64,000 nt of DNA from Thiosulfativibrio zosterae (GCF_011398155.1 NZ_AP021888.1:1161501-1225500); one strand, 5' to 3'. Counted from the first letter of the stretch, positions 39,217 to 49,200 are shown. Program-made: numbers and translations. The notes: a model not told the origin generated them from the letters alone.

Positions 39217-40125
39217 ATGAGCTTATGGTTATTTCCTGTTTTGGCAATCGCAGCATCCTGCTTGGCGTTTCTTTTTCCTGAGCTGTTGGTAGGTCAAAAA
39301 AGTCTGATTTTTCCGCTGTTAATTTTGATTATGCTTGGCATGGGTATGACTTTAAAGGTAACAGACTTCATCAGTATTTGGCGTTTAAAAAAACTGATTA
39401 TGCTGGGCGTGGGAGTGCAGTTTTTAGTAATGCCACTGGCAGCTTGGGGATTGGCCAAAGTTTTTCAGTTGCCATTAGAGTTGTTAATTGGACTGGTTTT
39501 GGTGGGCAGCACTGCGGGTGGAACAGCATCGAATGTGATGGCTTATTTGGCTAAGGGAAATGTAGCACTTTCAGTGAGTATGACGCTGACATCAACCATT
39601 CTGGCGATTGGCGCTCTGCCTTTACTCACTTGGCTATTGTTAGGACAAGTGATTGCTGTGCCTACCCAGTCTTTGTTTGTGACCTTGTTAGAGTTAATTT
39701 TATTGCCCTTGATTTTGGGCATGGCGATTAATTATGTGCTGGGTGAAAAAATTAATATTATCCAGCGTTTCTTGCCCGGCATTTCAATGCTAAGTATTGT
39801 TTGGATTATTGCGATTATCGTTGCCTTGAATCATAGTAATCTTTATGCGTCGAGTTTAGTGTTGGTTTTTGCGGTCATGCTTCACAATCTAATAGGCATG
39901 TCTGCAGGTTATTGGGTAACCAGAGCCATGGGTTACGATTCGATTTTGGCGCGCACTTTAGCTATAGAAGTTGGGATGCAAAACTCAGGGTTAAGTGTTG
40001 CCTTAGCGTTGAAGTATTTCACGCCTATGAGTGCGTTGCCTGGTGCTCTTTTTAGTATTTGGCATAATGTTTCTGGAGCAATCTTTGCCAGTTATTGTCA
40101 AAAACGCAGTCAGTCAGTTGATTAG
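39217..40125 (+). CDS. Bile acid:sodium symporter (BASS/SBF) family transporter
   Basis: 302 aa from the ATG at 39217 (GAGAGG upstream); an upstream TTG would start inside the tRNA terminator. Nine to ten hydrophobic helices. Typical family segments are MLGMGMTLKVTDF, LVGSTAGGTASNVMAYLAKGN and IEVGMQNSGLSVALA. Bacterial members carry organic anions such as pantoate or other acids with sodium; the substrate is not known here. Confidence 0.9.
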   Translation: MSLWLFPVLAIAASCLAFLFPELLVGQKSLIFPLLILIMLGMGMTLKVTDFISIWRLKKLIMLGVGVQFLVMPLAAWGLAKVFQLPLELLIGLVLVGSTAGGTASNVMAYLAKGNVALSVSMTLTSTILAIGALPLLTWLLLGQVIAVPTQSLFVTLLELILLPLILGMAINYVLGEKINIIQRFLPGISMLSIVWIIAIIVALNHSNLYASSLVLVFAVMLHNLIGMSAGYWVTRAMGYDSILARTLAIEVGMQNSGLSVALALKYFTPMSALPGALFSIWHNVSGAIFASYCQKRSQSVD

Positions 40126-40162
40126 TGAATAGAATGTCTTTTCAATCTTTCAAAGTGGGTAA

Positions 40163-40939
<777 letters not shown>

Positions 40940-40999
40940 TTTATAATTTAAAGTGTGTTATGATTTTAGACAATTTTAATGCAACGCAGGAGTTGGCCA

Positions 41000-41500
41000 A
41001 TGTTGAAAATGAAAAGCACTTTTTTAAGAATGATAGGTTTATTGTTTTTACTGTTTAGTTTAGGATTTTCTGCTCAAGCAACGGCAGCAGACGCTGGCGC
41101 TAAGGTTGTTTATCATGTAGATTTCAATGACCCAACGCGTTATTCAGCAACCTTGACCTCGATTAATAATATTTTAAATTTTTATGAATCAGAGTTGATG
41201 GAAGCAGATGTTCAATTGGTGTTTGTGGGTTATGGATTGCGTTTTACGACGGACGATGATTTAAAAGGGACGCCTTATGAGGCAGATGAGGCGCTAAAAG
41301 AAAGACGCGCTGAATTAAAAGGGCGCTTACAATCTTTGATTAAAGTGCGTAATGTTAAGGCTTTTTTATGTGATAAAACACGAGATGAAGTGGGTTTGCC
41401 ACAGTCTAAAGTGTATGAGGGTGTGCAGTTTGCACCGTCTGGCGTTGCTAAAATTGCCATTTTACAAAGCGAAGGCTATTCATACCTCAAAATTCAATAA
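41000..41500 (+). CDS. Exported DsrE-family-like protein
   Basis: 166 aa from the ATG at 41000, which has AGGAG seven bases upstream. A signal peptide of about 30 residues (LLFLLFSLGFSAQATAA) directs it to the periplasm. The rest looks like the DsrE/DsrF fold: VVYHVDFNDPTRYSATL, VQLVFVGYGLRF and a cysteine in AFLCDKTRDEVG. DsrE proteins take part in sulfur transfer, but this exported group is uncharacterised. Confidence 0.75.
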   Translation: MLKMKSTFLRMIGLLFLLFSLGFSAQATAADAGAKVVYHVDFNDPTRYSATLTSINNILNFYESELMEADVQLVFVGYGLRFTTDDDLKGTPYEADEALKERRAELKGRLQSLIKVRNVKAFLCDKTRDEVGLPQSKVYEGVQFAPSGVAKIAILQSEGYSYLKIQ

Positions 41501-41523
41501 GCAACCATTAACGATCGCATAAG

Positions 41524-41544
41524 GCGCAGTGTGAAATACTGCGC
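41524..41544. terminator. Hairpin between the DsrE-like and CheZ-like genes
   Basis: Stem GCGCAGT/ACTGCGC between two convergent genes; no clear T-tract, so only probable. Confidence 0.5.
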
Positions 41545-41568
41545 TCTTATGAGGTTGATGTTGCAGTT

Positions 41569-42024
41569 TTAATGGTGACTGCTCGATTGAAGATTTTCAT
41601 AGGTTGCATCTGCCATGAGGTGTTCGATTTCATCTTGGGTTAAATATTCTAAATGATTGGGCTGAGCTCTAGCGACAATACTGGGTAAATCAAAGTCAAT
41701 ATAATCGAGTTGTTTGCGATTTAGGTCATTGGCAAATTTTTGTAATGCTTGAATCACTTGGCCATTCAAATCACGATTGGTTTGCTCTAAGATAATATCG
41801 TGTAACTGATTAACCCATTTCATTTGAGTATCTCTGACTTGACGCGCGTGTTCACTGAGCTGATTGGTTTTGATGGCTTCGGTATAACCTTGGGTTAGGG
41901 TGCGAATGTCGTCAATAATCATTTCTGCAATCTGAATGGTTTGCTCTGAAGTCGTTTCAAGACGCTGATCAATAAAGTCCAAGCAAGTAGTGACTTTTTC
42001 TGATGTATTCATTGAAGTTGCCAT
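41569..42024 (-). CDS. CheZ-like protein (short)
   Basis: 151 aa, mostly helical. Residues 83-91 read NRDLNGQVI, matching the catalytic D-L-T-G-Q segment of the CheY-P phosphatase CheZ, with both the catalytic aspartate (D85) and glutamine (Q89) kept. The C-terminal LTQDEIEHLMA (128-138) resembles the CheY-binding tails of CheZ and the N-terminal peptide of FliM. The protein is shorter than E. coli CheZ (214 aa) in the coiled-coil hairpin. The gene stands alone, 20 kb from the chemotaxis block. Function is inferred from motifs only. Confidence 0.7.
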   Translation of the reverse strand: MATSMNTSEKVTTCLDFIDQRLETTSEQTIQIAEMIIDDIRTLTQGYTEAIKTNQLSEHARQVRDTQMKWVNQLHDIILEQTNRDLNGQVIQALQKFANDLNRKQLDYIDFDLPSIVARAQPNHLEYLTQDEIEHLMADATYENLQSSSHH

Positions 42025-42169
42025 AGTGGTCTCCTGCGAAATTAAGTTGTCAAAAAAATGACGGTTTCATCCGAATATTTAGGATGTTTATTGAGTTATT
42101 ACAAATAGTGTGCCAACTTTTAACTCTAGTTAAGTTGTTGATTATTAAAGTTTAGTTGGTGTCAAAAAA

Positions 42170-42856
42170 ATGGAATCTTTACAGATTTTTTTTGAAAATG
42201 CAGATTTTGTGGTGGTCAATAAACCCGAAAATCTGAATTTTCACAGTGAAAATCAACCAGGCCTGGTTGTTTTTGTGCAGAAAATGTTCCCAAATGACAC
42301 GATTTTTCCTGTGCATCGTTTGGATAAAATGACCTCTGGTTTGATTTTATTTGCCAAACACAAAACTGCCGCTCAGCAATTAGGAGAGTTATTTGCTGAA
42401 AGAAAATTACAAAAATTTTATCTGGCATTAGCGCATGGCAAACCCAAAAAAAAGCAAGGCTGGGTAAAAGGGGATATGCTGCCCGCTCGACGAGGCAGCT
42501 GGAAATTATCTAACACCTTAGAGAACCCCGCGATAACCCAATTTGTGTCGCAACTCACTGTGCCAGGTGAGCGATTGTATTTATTAAAATTGCATACGGG
42601 AAAAACACATCAAATTCGCGTGGCCATGAAAAGTTTAGGTGTTCCTATATTGGGGGACTTGCGCTATCAAGAAACTGCTAAAGCCAGTTTAGCTGATAGA
42701 GGTTATTTGCACGCTTACGCTGTAAAGTTTGATTTTAAAGGTCAAACTTATCAATTTGTTTTACCGCCTAGTCAAGGCGCAGAATTTCAAAAACCAGAGG
42801 TTCAAATGCTTATTCAACAATGGGCGCAACCTTGGCAATATTTTATTAAGGAATAA
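42170..42856 (+). CDS. RluA-family pseudouridine synthase (TruC-like)
   Basis: 228 aa. The catalytic aspartate is D52 in VHRLDKMTSGLILFAK, with KLHTGKTHQIRVAMKSLGVPILGD further on. The short length without an S4 domain fits the TruC/RluA-like group that modifies tRNA or rRNA uridines; the exact target is open. A palindrome copy encodes NQPGLV at residues 28-33, shortly before the catalytic motif. It ends 2 bp before the YcgN-type gene. Confidence 0.88.
   Translation: MESLQIFFENADFVVVNKPENLNFHSENQPGLVVFVQKMFPNDTIFPVHRLDKMTSGLILFAKHKTAAQQLGELFAERKLQKFYLALAHGKPKKKQGWVKGDMLPARRGSWKLSNTLENPAITQFVSQLTVPGERLYLLKLHTGKTHQIRVAMKSLGVPILGDLRYQETAKASLADRGYLHAYAVKFDFKGQTYQFVLPPSQGAEFQKPEVQMLIQQWAQPWQYFIKE
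42255..42268. repeat. Dispersed palindrome, copy 5 (inside the RluA-like gene)
   Basis: AAAATCAACCAGGCCTGGTT followed by GTTTTT; read as N-Q-P-G-L-V. Confidence 0.92.
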
Positions 42857-42858
42857 CC

Positions 42859-43362
42859 ATGCTAAAACCAACCTTACCCAAAAGCTATAAATCCTCTCAG
42901 GAAGTGGCCGCCCCAAAAGTGTCTAATGGGGATGCGCCATTTTGGGAAACCAAAACACTCGCTGAAATGAATTTTGAAGAATGGGAATCGCTCTGCGATG
43001 GCTGCGGTTTGTGTTGCTTAAATAAATTACAAGATGAAGACACCGACGAAATCGCTTACACCTGTGTGGTTTGTTCCTATTCAGATGTCACAACCGGTCG
43101 CTGTAAAGATTATGACAACCGTAATACGAATGTACCCACTTGCGTGCAGTTAACCGCAGAATTGGCCAGTGAATTTCACTGGTTACCAACGACTTGTGCT
43201 TATCGCTTATTGGCAGCAGGCGCCGCCTTACCCAGCTGGCATCCTCTAATCACTGGCGACCCTAAGAGTGTGCAACAAGCCAAAGTGGGATTAACCGCGA
43301 TTAAAGTGGTCGTGGATAATGGTCAATTGGATTATGAAGACTATTTAATAGACGCTTTATAA
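42859..43362 (+). CDS. YcgN/UPF0260-type cysteine-cluster protein
   Basis: 167 aa. Conserved cysteines are grouped as CDGCGLCCLNK, TCVVCSYSD, GRCKDYDNR and PTCVQL, a pattern of the UPF0260 (YcgN) family that probably binds a metal or iron-sulfur cluster. Role unknown. The last 35 bp of the gene with its stop codon are the first half of a perfect 66-bp tandem duplication. Confidence 0.88.
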   Translation: MLKPTLPKSYKSSQEVAAPKVSNGDAPFWETKTLAEMNFEEWESLCDGCGLCCLNKLQDEDTDEIAYTCVVCSYSDVTTGRCKDYDNRNTNVPTCVQLTAELASEFHWLPTTCAYRLLAAGAALPSWHPLITGDPKSVQQAKVGLTAIKVVVDNGQLDYEDYLIDAL

Positions 43363-43459
43363 ATTCATTTTATAAAATCCTTATATAAGGTAATGGATTA
43401 TGAAGACTATTTAATAGACGCTTTATAAATTCATTTTATAAAATCCTTATATAAGGTAA
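43328..43459. repeat. Perfect 2 x 66-bp tandem duplication
   Basis: Positions 43328-43393 and 43394-43459 are identical. Each unit holds the last codons of the YcgN-type gene, its stop, and AT-rich sequence with the small palindrome CCTTATATAAGG. Only the first unit is translated. No differences between the copies suggest a recent event. Confidence 0.97.
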
Positions 43460-43565
43460 GTAAATAATTTTATCTCTTATCATAAAAAACTTTGTTTTCT
43501 CATTTGCGCTCTAATCCTATAGACTGCGTCCTGCTAATTAAACTATTTCTTGCAGGAGAGCAGGT

Positions 43566-44327
43566 ATGAAAGAAACATCTTGGATTAATTTACCCAGTTT
43601 GTCATTGCCAGTGAAGGCGTTGTTTACAGGTTATATTTTTGTGGTAGGTTTAGGCCTGATGATGGCGGGTGCTCAGATCATGCTAACGCATGGTATGGCG
43701 GATGGGAAATTAGGTGTTTCTATCGATGACATCGTTTACAGCTACTACGGAAACCGTAATGGCTCAAAGTTAGAATCTAAATTATTAGGTTCAATGAAAG
43801 ACAAAGCTTCCCCAGAAGAAAACATCACTATGATTAAATGGGCGCGTGATGGTGCTTCGGAAGCAGAATGGAAAACAACCATTAAGCCGATTGTGGATGC
43901 CAAATGTGCAATGTGTCACGCCAATATCCCAACTTTACCAAATATTACTAAGTTTGAAGAAATTGCAAAAATTGCTGAGGTTGATCATGGAGCCGATGTA
44001 ACTGCATTAACCCGTGTTTCTCATATTCACTTATTTGGTATTTCGTTTATCTTCTTCTTTGTGGGTTTGATTTTCTCTTTATCTGTTGGTTTTAAACAAT
44101 GGCATAAAGCGGTCATTATTTTTGTTCCGTTTGCTTTCTTAATCCTAGATATCGCATCTTGGTGGTTAACCAAAATGAATCCTAACTTTGCTTGGTTTGT
44201 GATTATCGGTGGTATCGGTTACAGCCTTGCAGCGGCGATTATGTTGTTTACTTCGCTTTATCAAATGTGGATTATGCCTTTGCGTGGTCAACATTCAGAT
44301 ACCAATGCATGGTTAGAACACAATTAA
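43566..44327 (+). CDS. Membrane-anchored cytochrome c-type protein
   Basis: 253 aa. One membrane helix near residues 18-40, then a periplasmic domain with a single haem c motif CAMCH (C114-H118), then three further helices (about 153-175, 182-203, 210-236). It probably passes electrons between the quinone pool or a periplasmic carrier and the molybdoenzyme encoded next. The GGAG site is strong. Family not recognised beyond the haem motif. Its distal helices contain histidines (HIHLFG) that could bind further cofactors. Confidence 0.75.
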   Translation: MKETSWINLPSLSLPVKALFTGYIFVVGLGLMMAGAQIMLTHGMADGKLGVSIDDIVYSYYGNRNGSKLESKLLGSMKDKASPEENITMIKWARDGASEAEWKTTIKPIVDAKCAMCHANIPTLPNITKFEEIAKIAEVDHGADVTALTRVSHIHLFGISFIFFFVGLIFSLSVGFKQWHKAVIIFVPFAFLILDIASWWLTKMNPNFAWFVIIGGIGYSLAAAIMLFTSLYQMWIMPLRGQHSDTNAWLEHN

Positions 44328-44343
44328 ATTAATAATTATTGAT

Positions 44344-44365
44344 AAAGGCTTCTTCAGAAGCCTTT
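44344..44365 (+). terminator. Terminator after the cytochrome gene
   Basis: Stem AAAGGCTTC/GAAGCCTTT followed by T8. Confidence 0.88.
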
Positions 44366-44384
44366 TTTTTGATGAGTGAAACAT

Positions 44385-44411
44385 AAAAACCTAGGAATAA
44401 ACTAGGTTTTT
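44385..44411. terminator. Second stem-loop before the molybdoenzyme operon
   Basis: AAAAACCTAG/CTAGGTTTTT with a seven-base loop, 20 bp after the first terminator. Confidence 0.65.
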
Positions 44412-44558
44412 TAACTTGATGTTTTTGTAAGCGAAAACCTTAAAAACCCACTGATTAACTAGGTTTATTCATATATAAAATTTATTTTACCTTATAAAAA
44501 TAAGTGATTTTTATAGTGCATCACCTTTCTCTATACTAGCCGGGTTAATATTACTTCT

Positions 44559-44588
44559 AGAGCTGTTTTGTTAAAACAAAATGGCTCT
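44559..44588 (+). promoter_or_regulatory. Long hairpin in the molybdoenzyme leader
   Basis: AGAGCTGTTTTGTT pairs with AACAAAATGGCTCT over 14 positions (two G-T pairs) with almost no loop, ending 20 bp before the start codon. A possible -10 box TATACT lies at 44532. There is no T-tract, so it is more likely an mRNA stability or protein-binding element. Confidence 0.55.
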
Positions 44589-44608
44589 CATTAAACAGGG
44601 ATAAGTTT

Positions 44609-47413
44609 ATGGCCTGGAAATTTCCTAAGCTCACACGCAGAACCTTCTTACAAGGCGCAGCCGCCGCTACTGCAGTTGGTACTTTAGCCACTTCTAAAAT
44701 TGCTTCTGCACATCTTCCTTCTTGGGATGATTTAATGTTTGCAGATAGCAAACGTAAAGAGATGAAAGAAAAAATCAATTTTACGATTTGTAACTTCTGC
44801 TCATCATTATGTGACATTGAAATCAGAACGCTCACGGATGGCGAAAATAGTCGTATTGTAAAATTAGAGGGAAATCCTCACTCTACCCTAAACCGCGGCC
44901 GTGCTTGTGCGCGTGGACAATCAGGTGTCTTTCAAACCTATGATACAGACCGTATCAAGACGCCCTTGATTCGTGTAGAAGGCTCTAAGCGTGGCGAAAT
45001 GGCTTTCCGTAAAGCCTCTTGGGAAGAAGCCTATGCTTATATCTCTAAAAACTCTGAAGGTGTCAAACCTTGGGAATGGACCACGGTCGGTGGTTGGACT
45101 AACTGTATTTTCTATATGAATTGGGCTGTGGCTTTCTCTATGGCCAACCAAATTCCAAACATTGTCGCCTCGCCCATGCAACACTGTGTGACCACAGGTC
45201 ACTTAGGTACCGATGCGGTAACAGGTAACTTCAACATCCACGATGAAATTCTGCCTGATTTTGATAATGCGCGTTACATCATGTACATCGCCAACAATGG
45301 CTCGATGGGTGCTGTTTCTACGGCGCGTGTTGTTCGTGCCACAGAAGGGATTCAGCGTGGAGCTAAAGTGGTGGTATTAGACCCACGTTTATCAGAAACC
45401 GCTGCCAAGGCTGACGAATGGGTGCGTATTCGTCCTGGTACGGATTTAGATTTCACCATGGCCATGATGAACGAAATCATGTCTAAAGATTATTACGACA
45501 AAGAATTCTGTATTAAACACACCAACTTGCCTTTCTTTATTACCAAAGATGCTGATGGCGAGTGGCAAATTGTGCGTGATGCCAAAGGCAATTTTGCCAT
45601 TTGGGACGAAGTCACAGAGCAAGCACAATGGGTTAAATCTCACGATAACGAAAATACCCGTGATATCAATGGCAAGCGTGTGATTCCAGTATTGCGTTTA
45701 CCAGAAGGTTTTACGTTTAATGGCAAAGCAGTGCAAACTGTTTTTGAAGCGCAATTAGACGAGATTAAACATGTCACGCCTGAGTTTGCGGCCAAAACCA
45801 CCACCATCCCAGCAGAAGACATCGTGCGTATTGCTTATGAGTATTCGCATATCAAACCTTCGATTATTGATCCAGGTTGGATGGGCGCACGTTATAACAA
45901 TGTGCAAATGTTGCGTCGTACCCAAGCCATGTTACAAACATTGGTGGGTGGTATTGATGTGAAAGGTGGCTGGATTAACGCTGGTGAAGTGCGTGAAAAA
46001 GTTGAAAAAGCACATCACGCTCGCATGAAAGGTGAAACTCAACCCTATCCATTAGCAACGGTTGCCGGTATGCCATTTGCAGAAATGGTGGTCGATGTTT
46101 TCAGTAACCCTAAAAACTTTAACCATGGCAAACCTGCTTGGGCTTATGCATTTGCAGAACAACAAAAAGCGGCTGGCAAGCCTTGGGTGTCATTACCTGT
46201 GATGGCTGACACCGGTTTAGAAGAATCTGTGAAGGGTGAATTGATTTACAAAGGCGAACAATATTTAACCAAAGCCTTGTTTATCAACGGTGCTAACCCA
46301 GTACACCATTATTTCCCTGAAGGTATGTGGAAAGACATTTTGCAACACGACAATATGAAGTGTGTGGTGTGTATGGATGTTTTGCCATCCGATACAACGG
46401 CTTATGCCGATGTTATTTTGCCAAACTCAACCTATTTAGAGCGTGATGAGCCTGCAGTTTATGGTGGCGGTGTTAACCAAGACTTAAACCTAAGAACGCG
46501 TTTTAGAGCGATTGATCCTCTTTACGACACCAAAGAAGTCACCGATGTCATGTTCAAGATGACAGAGATTATTTCAGGTGCAGCAGGTGTTGAAGCCTAC
46601 TTTAATACGATTGAATCTTTAGCAGGTATTTCAGCTAAAACAGCTAAGCAATATATAGCAGAAGAAGTGGCAAAAGGTACGCCAGATCCTTATGCGCAAG
46701 GTTTCCGTCGTTTAGGGTTTGAATTGGCGGCATCGAATGTGGGTGAAACCCCAGAAGCGCTTGAAAAAATTCTGCGTGAAAAGGGTGTTTACTACATTAA
46801 AACCATGGATGAGCTCCTTAAAGAAGCGGCCATGCCACAAAAAATGCCAGTGCCTACGCGTTCTGGTCGTTTAGAGTTTTATTCTGGATTGTTTGAAAAC
46901 ATTCGTGGCAAAAGCACCACTCGTGCGCCTAACTTTGGTGTTTTGGCAACGCATTTCCCATCAGGTATTTTTGGACCCAAAACCTTCCACGACAAAATGT
47001 TGGGTGAGCAAGAGTTTTACTTTACCTATGGTAAGTCACCCACGGTATCGCATGGTTCAACCAATGCCAACAACCCAGTGTTACACGCCATCAATGTGTT
47101 TAAAGAAGATATTTACACAGGGATTTGGATTAACCCAGCTCGTGCCGAGAAAATGGGCATAAAAACCGGTGACCAAATCAAACTGACCAATAATGAAGAC
47201 GCCAACTTGAATGTACAGGGCAAAGCCTATGTCACCAAACAAGTGCAGCCAGAAGCCGTGTTTATGTATTCCTCTTTTGGAACAGAAAACAAAGCTTTAA
47301 GCCGTGCCTCAGGGTTCGGAAGCGCAATCAATAAAATCATTGGTTATAAAATTGACCCAGTCGTGGCAGGATTCCGTTCGCAAGAATTCACCATTACGGT
47401 AGAAAAAGTTTAA
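44609..47413 (+). CDS. Periplasmic molybdopterin oxidoreductase, catalytic subunit (Psr/Phs/Ttr-type)
   Basis: 934 aa. A twin-arginine signal (TRRTFLQGAAAA, residues 9-20) sends the folded enzyme to the periplasm. A [4Fe-4S] cluster is bound by C61, C64, C68 and C100 (CNFCSSLC, GRACARGQSG). The molybdenum ligand is probably C193 in MQHCVTTGHLG. It is larger than typical PsrA/PhsA (about 760 aa) and closer in size to ArrA/TtrA, so substrate could be a sulfur compound or another oxyanion. FeS and NrfD subunits follow. Substrate is not assigned. Confidence 0.85.
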   Translation: MAWKFPKLTRRTFLQGAAAATAVGTLATSKIASAHLPSWDDLMFADSKRKEMKEKINFTICNFCSSLCDIEIRTLTDGENSRIVKLEGNPHSTLNRGRACARGQSGVFQTYDTDRIKTPLIRVEGSKRGEMAFRKASWEEAYAYISKNSEGVKPWEWTTVGGWTNCIFYMNWAVAFSMANQIPNIVASPMQHCVTTGHLGTDAVTGNFNIHDEILPDFDNARYIMYIANNGSMGAVSTARVVRATEGIQRGAKVVVLDPRLSETAAKADEWVRIRPGTDLDFTMAMMNEIMSKDYYDKEFCIKHTNLPFFITKDADGEWQIVRDAKGNFAIWDEVTEQAQWVKSHDNENTRDINGKRVIPVLRLPEGFTFNGKAVQTVFEAQLDEIKHVTPEFAAKTTTIPAEDIVRIAYEYSHIKPSIIDPGWMGARYNNVQMLRRTQAMLQTLVGGIDVKGGWINAGEVREKVEKAHHARMKGETQPYPLATVAGMPFAEMVVDVFSNPKNFNHGKPAWAYAFAEQQKAAGKPWVSLPVMADTGLEESVKGELIYKGEQYLTKALFINGANPVHHYFPEGMWKDILQHDNMKCVVCMDVLPSDTTAYADVILPNSTYLERDEPAVYGGGVNQDLNLRTRFRAIDPLYDTKEVTDVMFKMTEIISGAAGVEAYFNTIESLAGISAKTAKQYIAEEVAKGTPDPYAQGFRRLGFELAASNVGETPEALEKILREKGVYYIKTMDELLKEAAMPQKMPVPTRSGRLEFYSGLFENIRGKSTTRAPNFGVLATHFPSGIFGPKTFHDKMLGEQEFYFTYGKSPTVSHGSTNANNPVLHAINVFKEDIYTGIWINPARAEKMGIKTGDQIKLTNNEDANLNVQGKAYVTKQVQPEAVFMYSSFGTENKALSRASGFGSAINKIIGYKIDPVVAGFRSQEFTITVEKV

Positions 47414-47425
47414 AGGAGATCACGG

Positions 47426-48244
47426 ATGGCTCATTATGCAATGTTAATCGATCTAAACACCTGTACAGGCTGTAATGCTTGTATGGCAGCTTGTGCGATC
47501 GAAAACCAAACGCCTTTCTGGTCAGATAAATGGCGCACGAAAGTTCACGATTTAAGTCAAGGTTCAACGGATGAAGATGCGGTTCGCGTGTTTTTCCCAA
47601 GACTGTGTAACCATTGCGACAACCCACCTTGCGTAACCGTTTGCCCAACAGGAGCAACCTATAAGTTACCCAATGGGATTGTTGAAGTCGATGACGATAT
47701 TTGTATGGGTTGTCAAGCCTGTACCTTGGCGTGTCCATATGACGAGCGTTATGCGTTAGATTACGAAGACAACACTGAGAAAAAAGCAGTATTTGGCGAA
47801 GAAACTTTAAAGAAAACCCGCCCAGGTGTCGATAAGTGTAACTTCTGTCGCGACCGTGTTGAAGATGGTCGTTTGCCTGCTTGTGTAGAAACTTGTGTTG
47901 GGAATGCTCGTCAGTTTGCGGACTTAGACAACCCCAATGATAAGGTTACTCAGTTAATCAAATCAGGGATTGCCCAACCCTTAATGGCGCATTTAGGGAC
48001 TAAACCTAATGTGTATTACATTCCGGTGAAAAAACAAACCGTTTCTTATGAAAGAGCTGATTTTGGTTATCAAGGTCAAAACTCAGAAGGTGGGTTAAAC
48101 CCAATGGGCGCGCCAGCAGGTACTTTTACACCTGAAAAAGCTGCTGAACACGCAGCGCACGAGCACGCGTCTTTATTTGATGCAGATAGTCCATTTGCAC
48201 AACTGCAAGATATTCAAGCACACCAAATCAAAGGGGAGGTGTAA
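47426..48244 (+). CDS. Iron-sulfur subunit with four [4Fe-4S] motifs (PsrB/DmsB type)
   Basis: 272 aa. Four cysteine groups: CTGCNACMAAC, CNHCDNPPCVTVC, CMGCQACTLAC and CNFCRDRVEDGRLPACVETC, enough for four clusters. It wires the catalytic subunit to the membrane subunit on the periplasmic side. The C-terminal 50 residues are alanine- and histidine-rich and resemble nothing known to me. It starts 12 bp after the catalytic gene with an AAAGGAG site. Confidence 0.93.
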   Translation: MAHYAMLIDLNTCTGCNACMAACAIENQTPFWSDKWRTKVHDLSQGSTDEDAVRVFFPRLCNHCDNPPCVTVCPTGATYKLPNGIVEVDDDICMGCQACTLACPYDERYALDYEDNTEKKAVFGEETLKKTRPGVDKCNFCRDRVEDGRLPACVETCVGNARQFADLDNPNDKVTQLIKSGIAQPLMAHLGTKPNVYYIPVKKQTVSYERADFGYQGQNSEGGLNPMGAPAGTFTPEKAAEHAAHEHASLFDADSPFAQLQDIQAHQIKGEV

Positions 48245-48246
48245 TC

Positions 48247-49176
48247 ATGTTCTATTTTGGTCAAGAAGCATGGAACTGGTTAGTCGCCGTCTATTTGTTT
48301 TTGGGGGGCATGGGTGCCATGGTGATGGCAATCTCAACCCTGGTGCACCGTTTAAAGGTTTATGGTCAAGACAATACGCAACTGATGATTTGGGGGAACT
48401 TAACCGGTTTTGCTATGTTATCGATTGGTTCGGGGATGTTGTTTTACCATCTACTCGATCATTTAGCGGTTTGGAATGTGTTGTTAGGCGTATTCCGTAA
48501 ACCGGATGCTTGGATTGCTTGGGGTACTTGGTCAATTATTTTTGGCATGATTTGGGGCTTGGTTTACACCTTGCCACACATCCCAACGCCAAAGTTTTTG
48601 GGCTGGTGTCAACTGCTTAAATTCTTCAAATGGTTTGGTACTAAATATGCAGGCCCGATGGCTTGGGGTACGGTCTTTATGTCGGTGTTCACCGCTGTTT
48701 ATACCGGTATGTTATTGCAGTCTTTCCCAGCAGTAGACCTATGGCATAACCCTGGGGTGCCTGTGTTGTTCACGGTATCAGCCACTTCAACGGCTTTGGC
48801 TGTGATGTTAATTTTGCAATATGTGGTGGTGCGTGCCAATGACCATGAGTTGCGTCACGGATTTGAGCGCCTAGATACTTGGTTGATTGGGATTGAGTTG
48901 GTCATTATTGCGGCCTTCTATTTCTACCTATCGCAAGGGACTTCTAACAGCTTGGTGTCGTTCAACATCTTGTTCTCTGACCCAATTTGGTTGTATGGTT
49001 TTATTGCACTTGGTTTAGTTGTGCCTTTCCTAATCAATTTAGCAATGGTGACTCACAAGATTCCAACCAGCGGATTTTTAGTTATCGTTTCGGCCTTGTT
49101 GGTATTGATGGGTGGTTACATCCTAAGACACTATATGTTGTTAGCCGGTATGTACGAACTGCCGTACCCACACTAA
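48247..49176 (+). CDS. NrfD/PsrC-type quinone-interacting membrane subunit
   Basis: 309 aa with eight to nine membrane helices, the size and shape of PsrC/NrfD proteins that exchange electrons with quinone. It begins 2 bp after the FeS subunit. Together the three form a membrane-bound periplasmic oxidoreductase. A strong terminator follows (49201-49227). Confidence 0.92.
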   Translation: MFYFGQEAWNWLVAVYLFLGGMGAMVMAISTLVHRLKVYGQDNTQLMIWGNLTGFAMLSIGSGMLFYHLLDHLAVWNVLLGVFRKPDAWIAWGTWSIIFGMIWGLVYTLPHIPTPKFLGWCQLLKFFKWFGTKYAGPMAWGTVFMSVFTAVYTGMLLQSFPAVDLWHNPGVPVLFTVSATSTALAVMLILQYVVVRANDHELRHGFERLDTWLIGIELVIIAAFYFYLSQGTSNSLVSFNILFSDPIWLYGFIALGLVVPFLINLAMVTHKIPTSGFLVIVSALLVLMGGYILRHYMLLAGMYELPYPH

Positions 49177-49200
49177 TATTCTATAAATTATGATGTATAA

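Noticed and set aside
43328-43459. Possible CRISPR-like direct repeat
   Set aside because: The two 66-bp units are directly adjacent without spacers and include coding sequence, so this is a tandem duplication.
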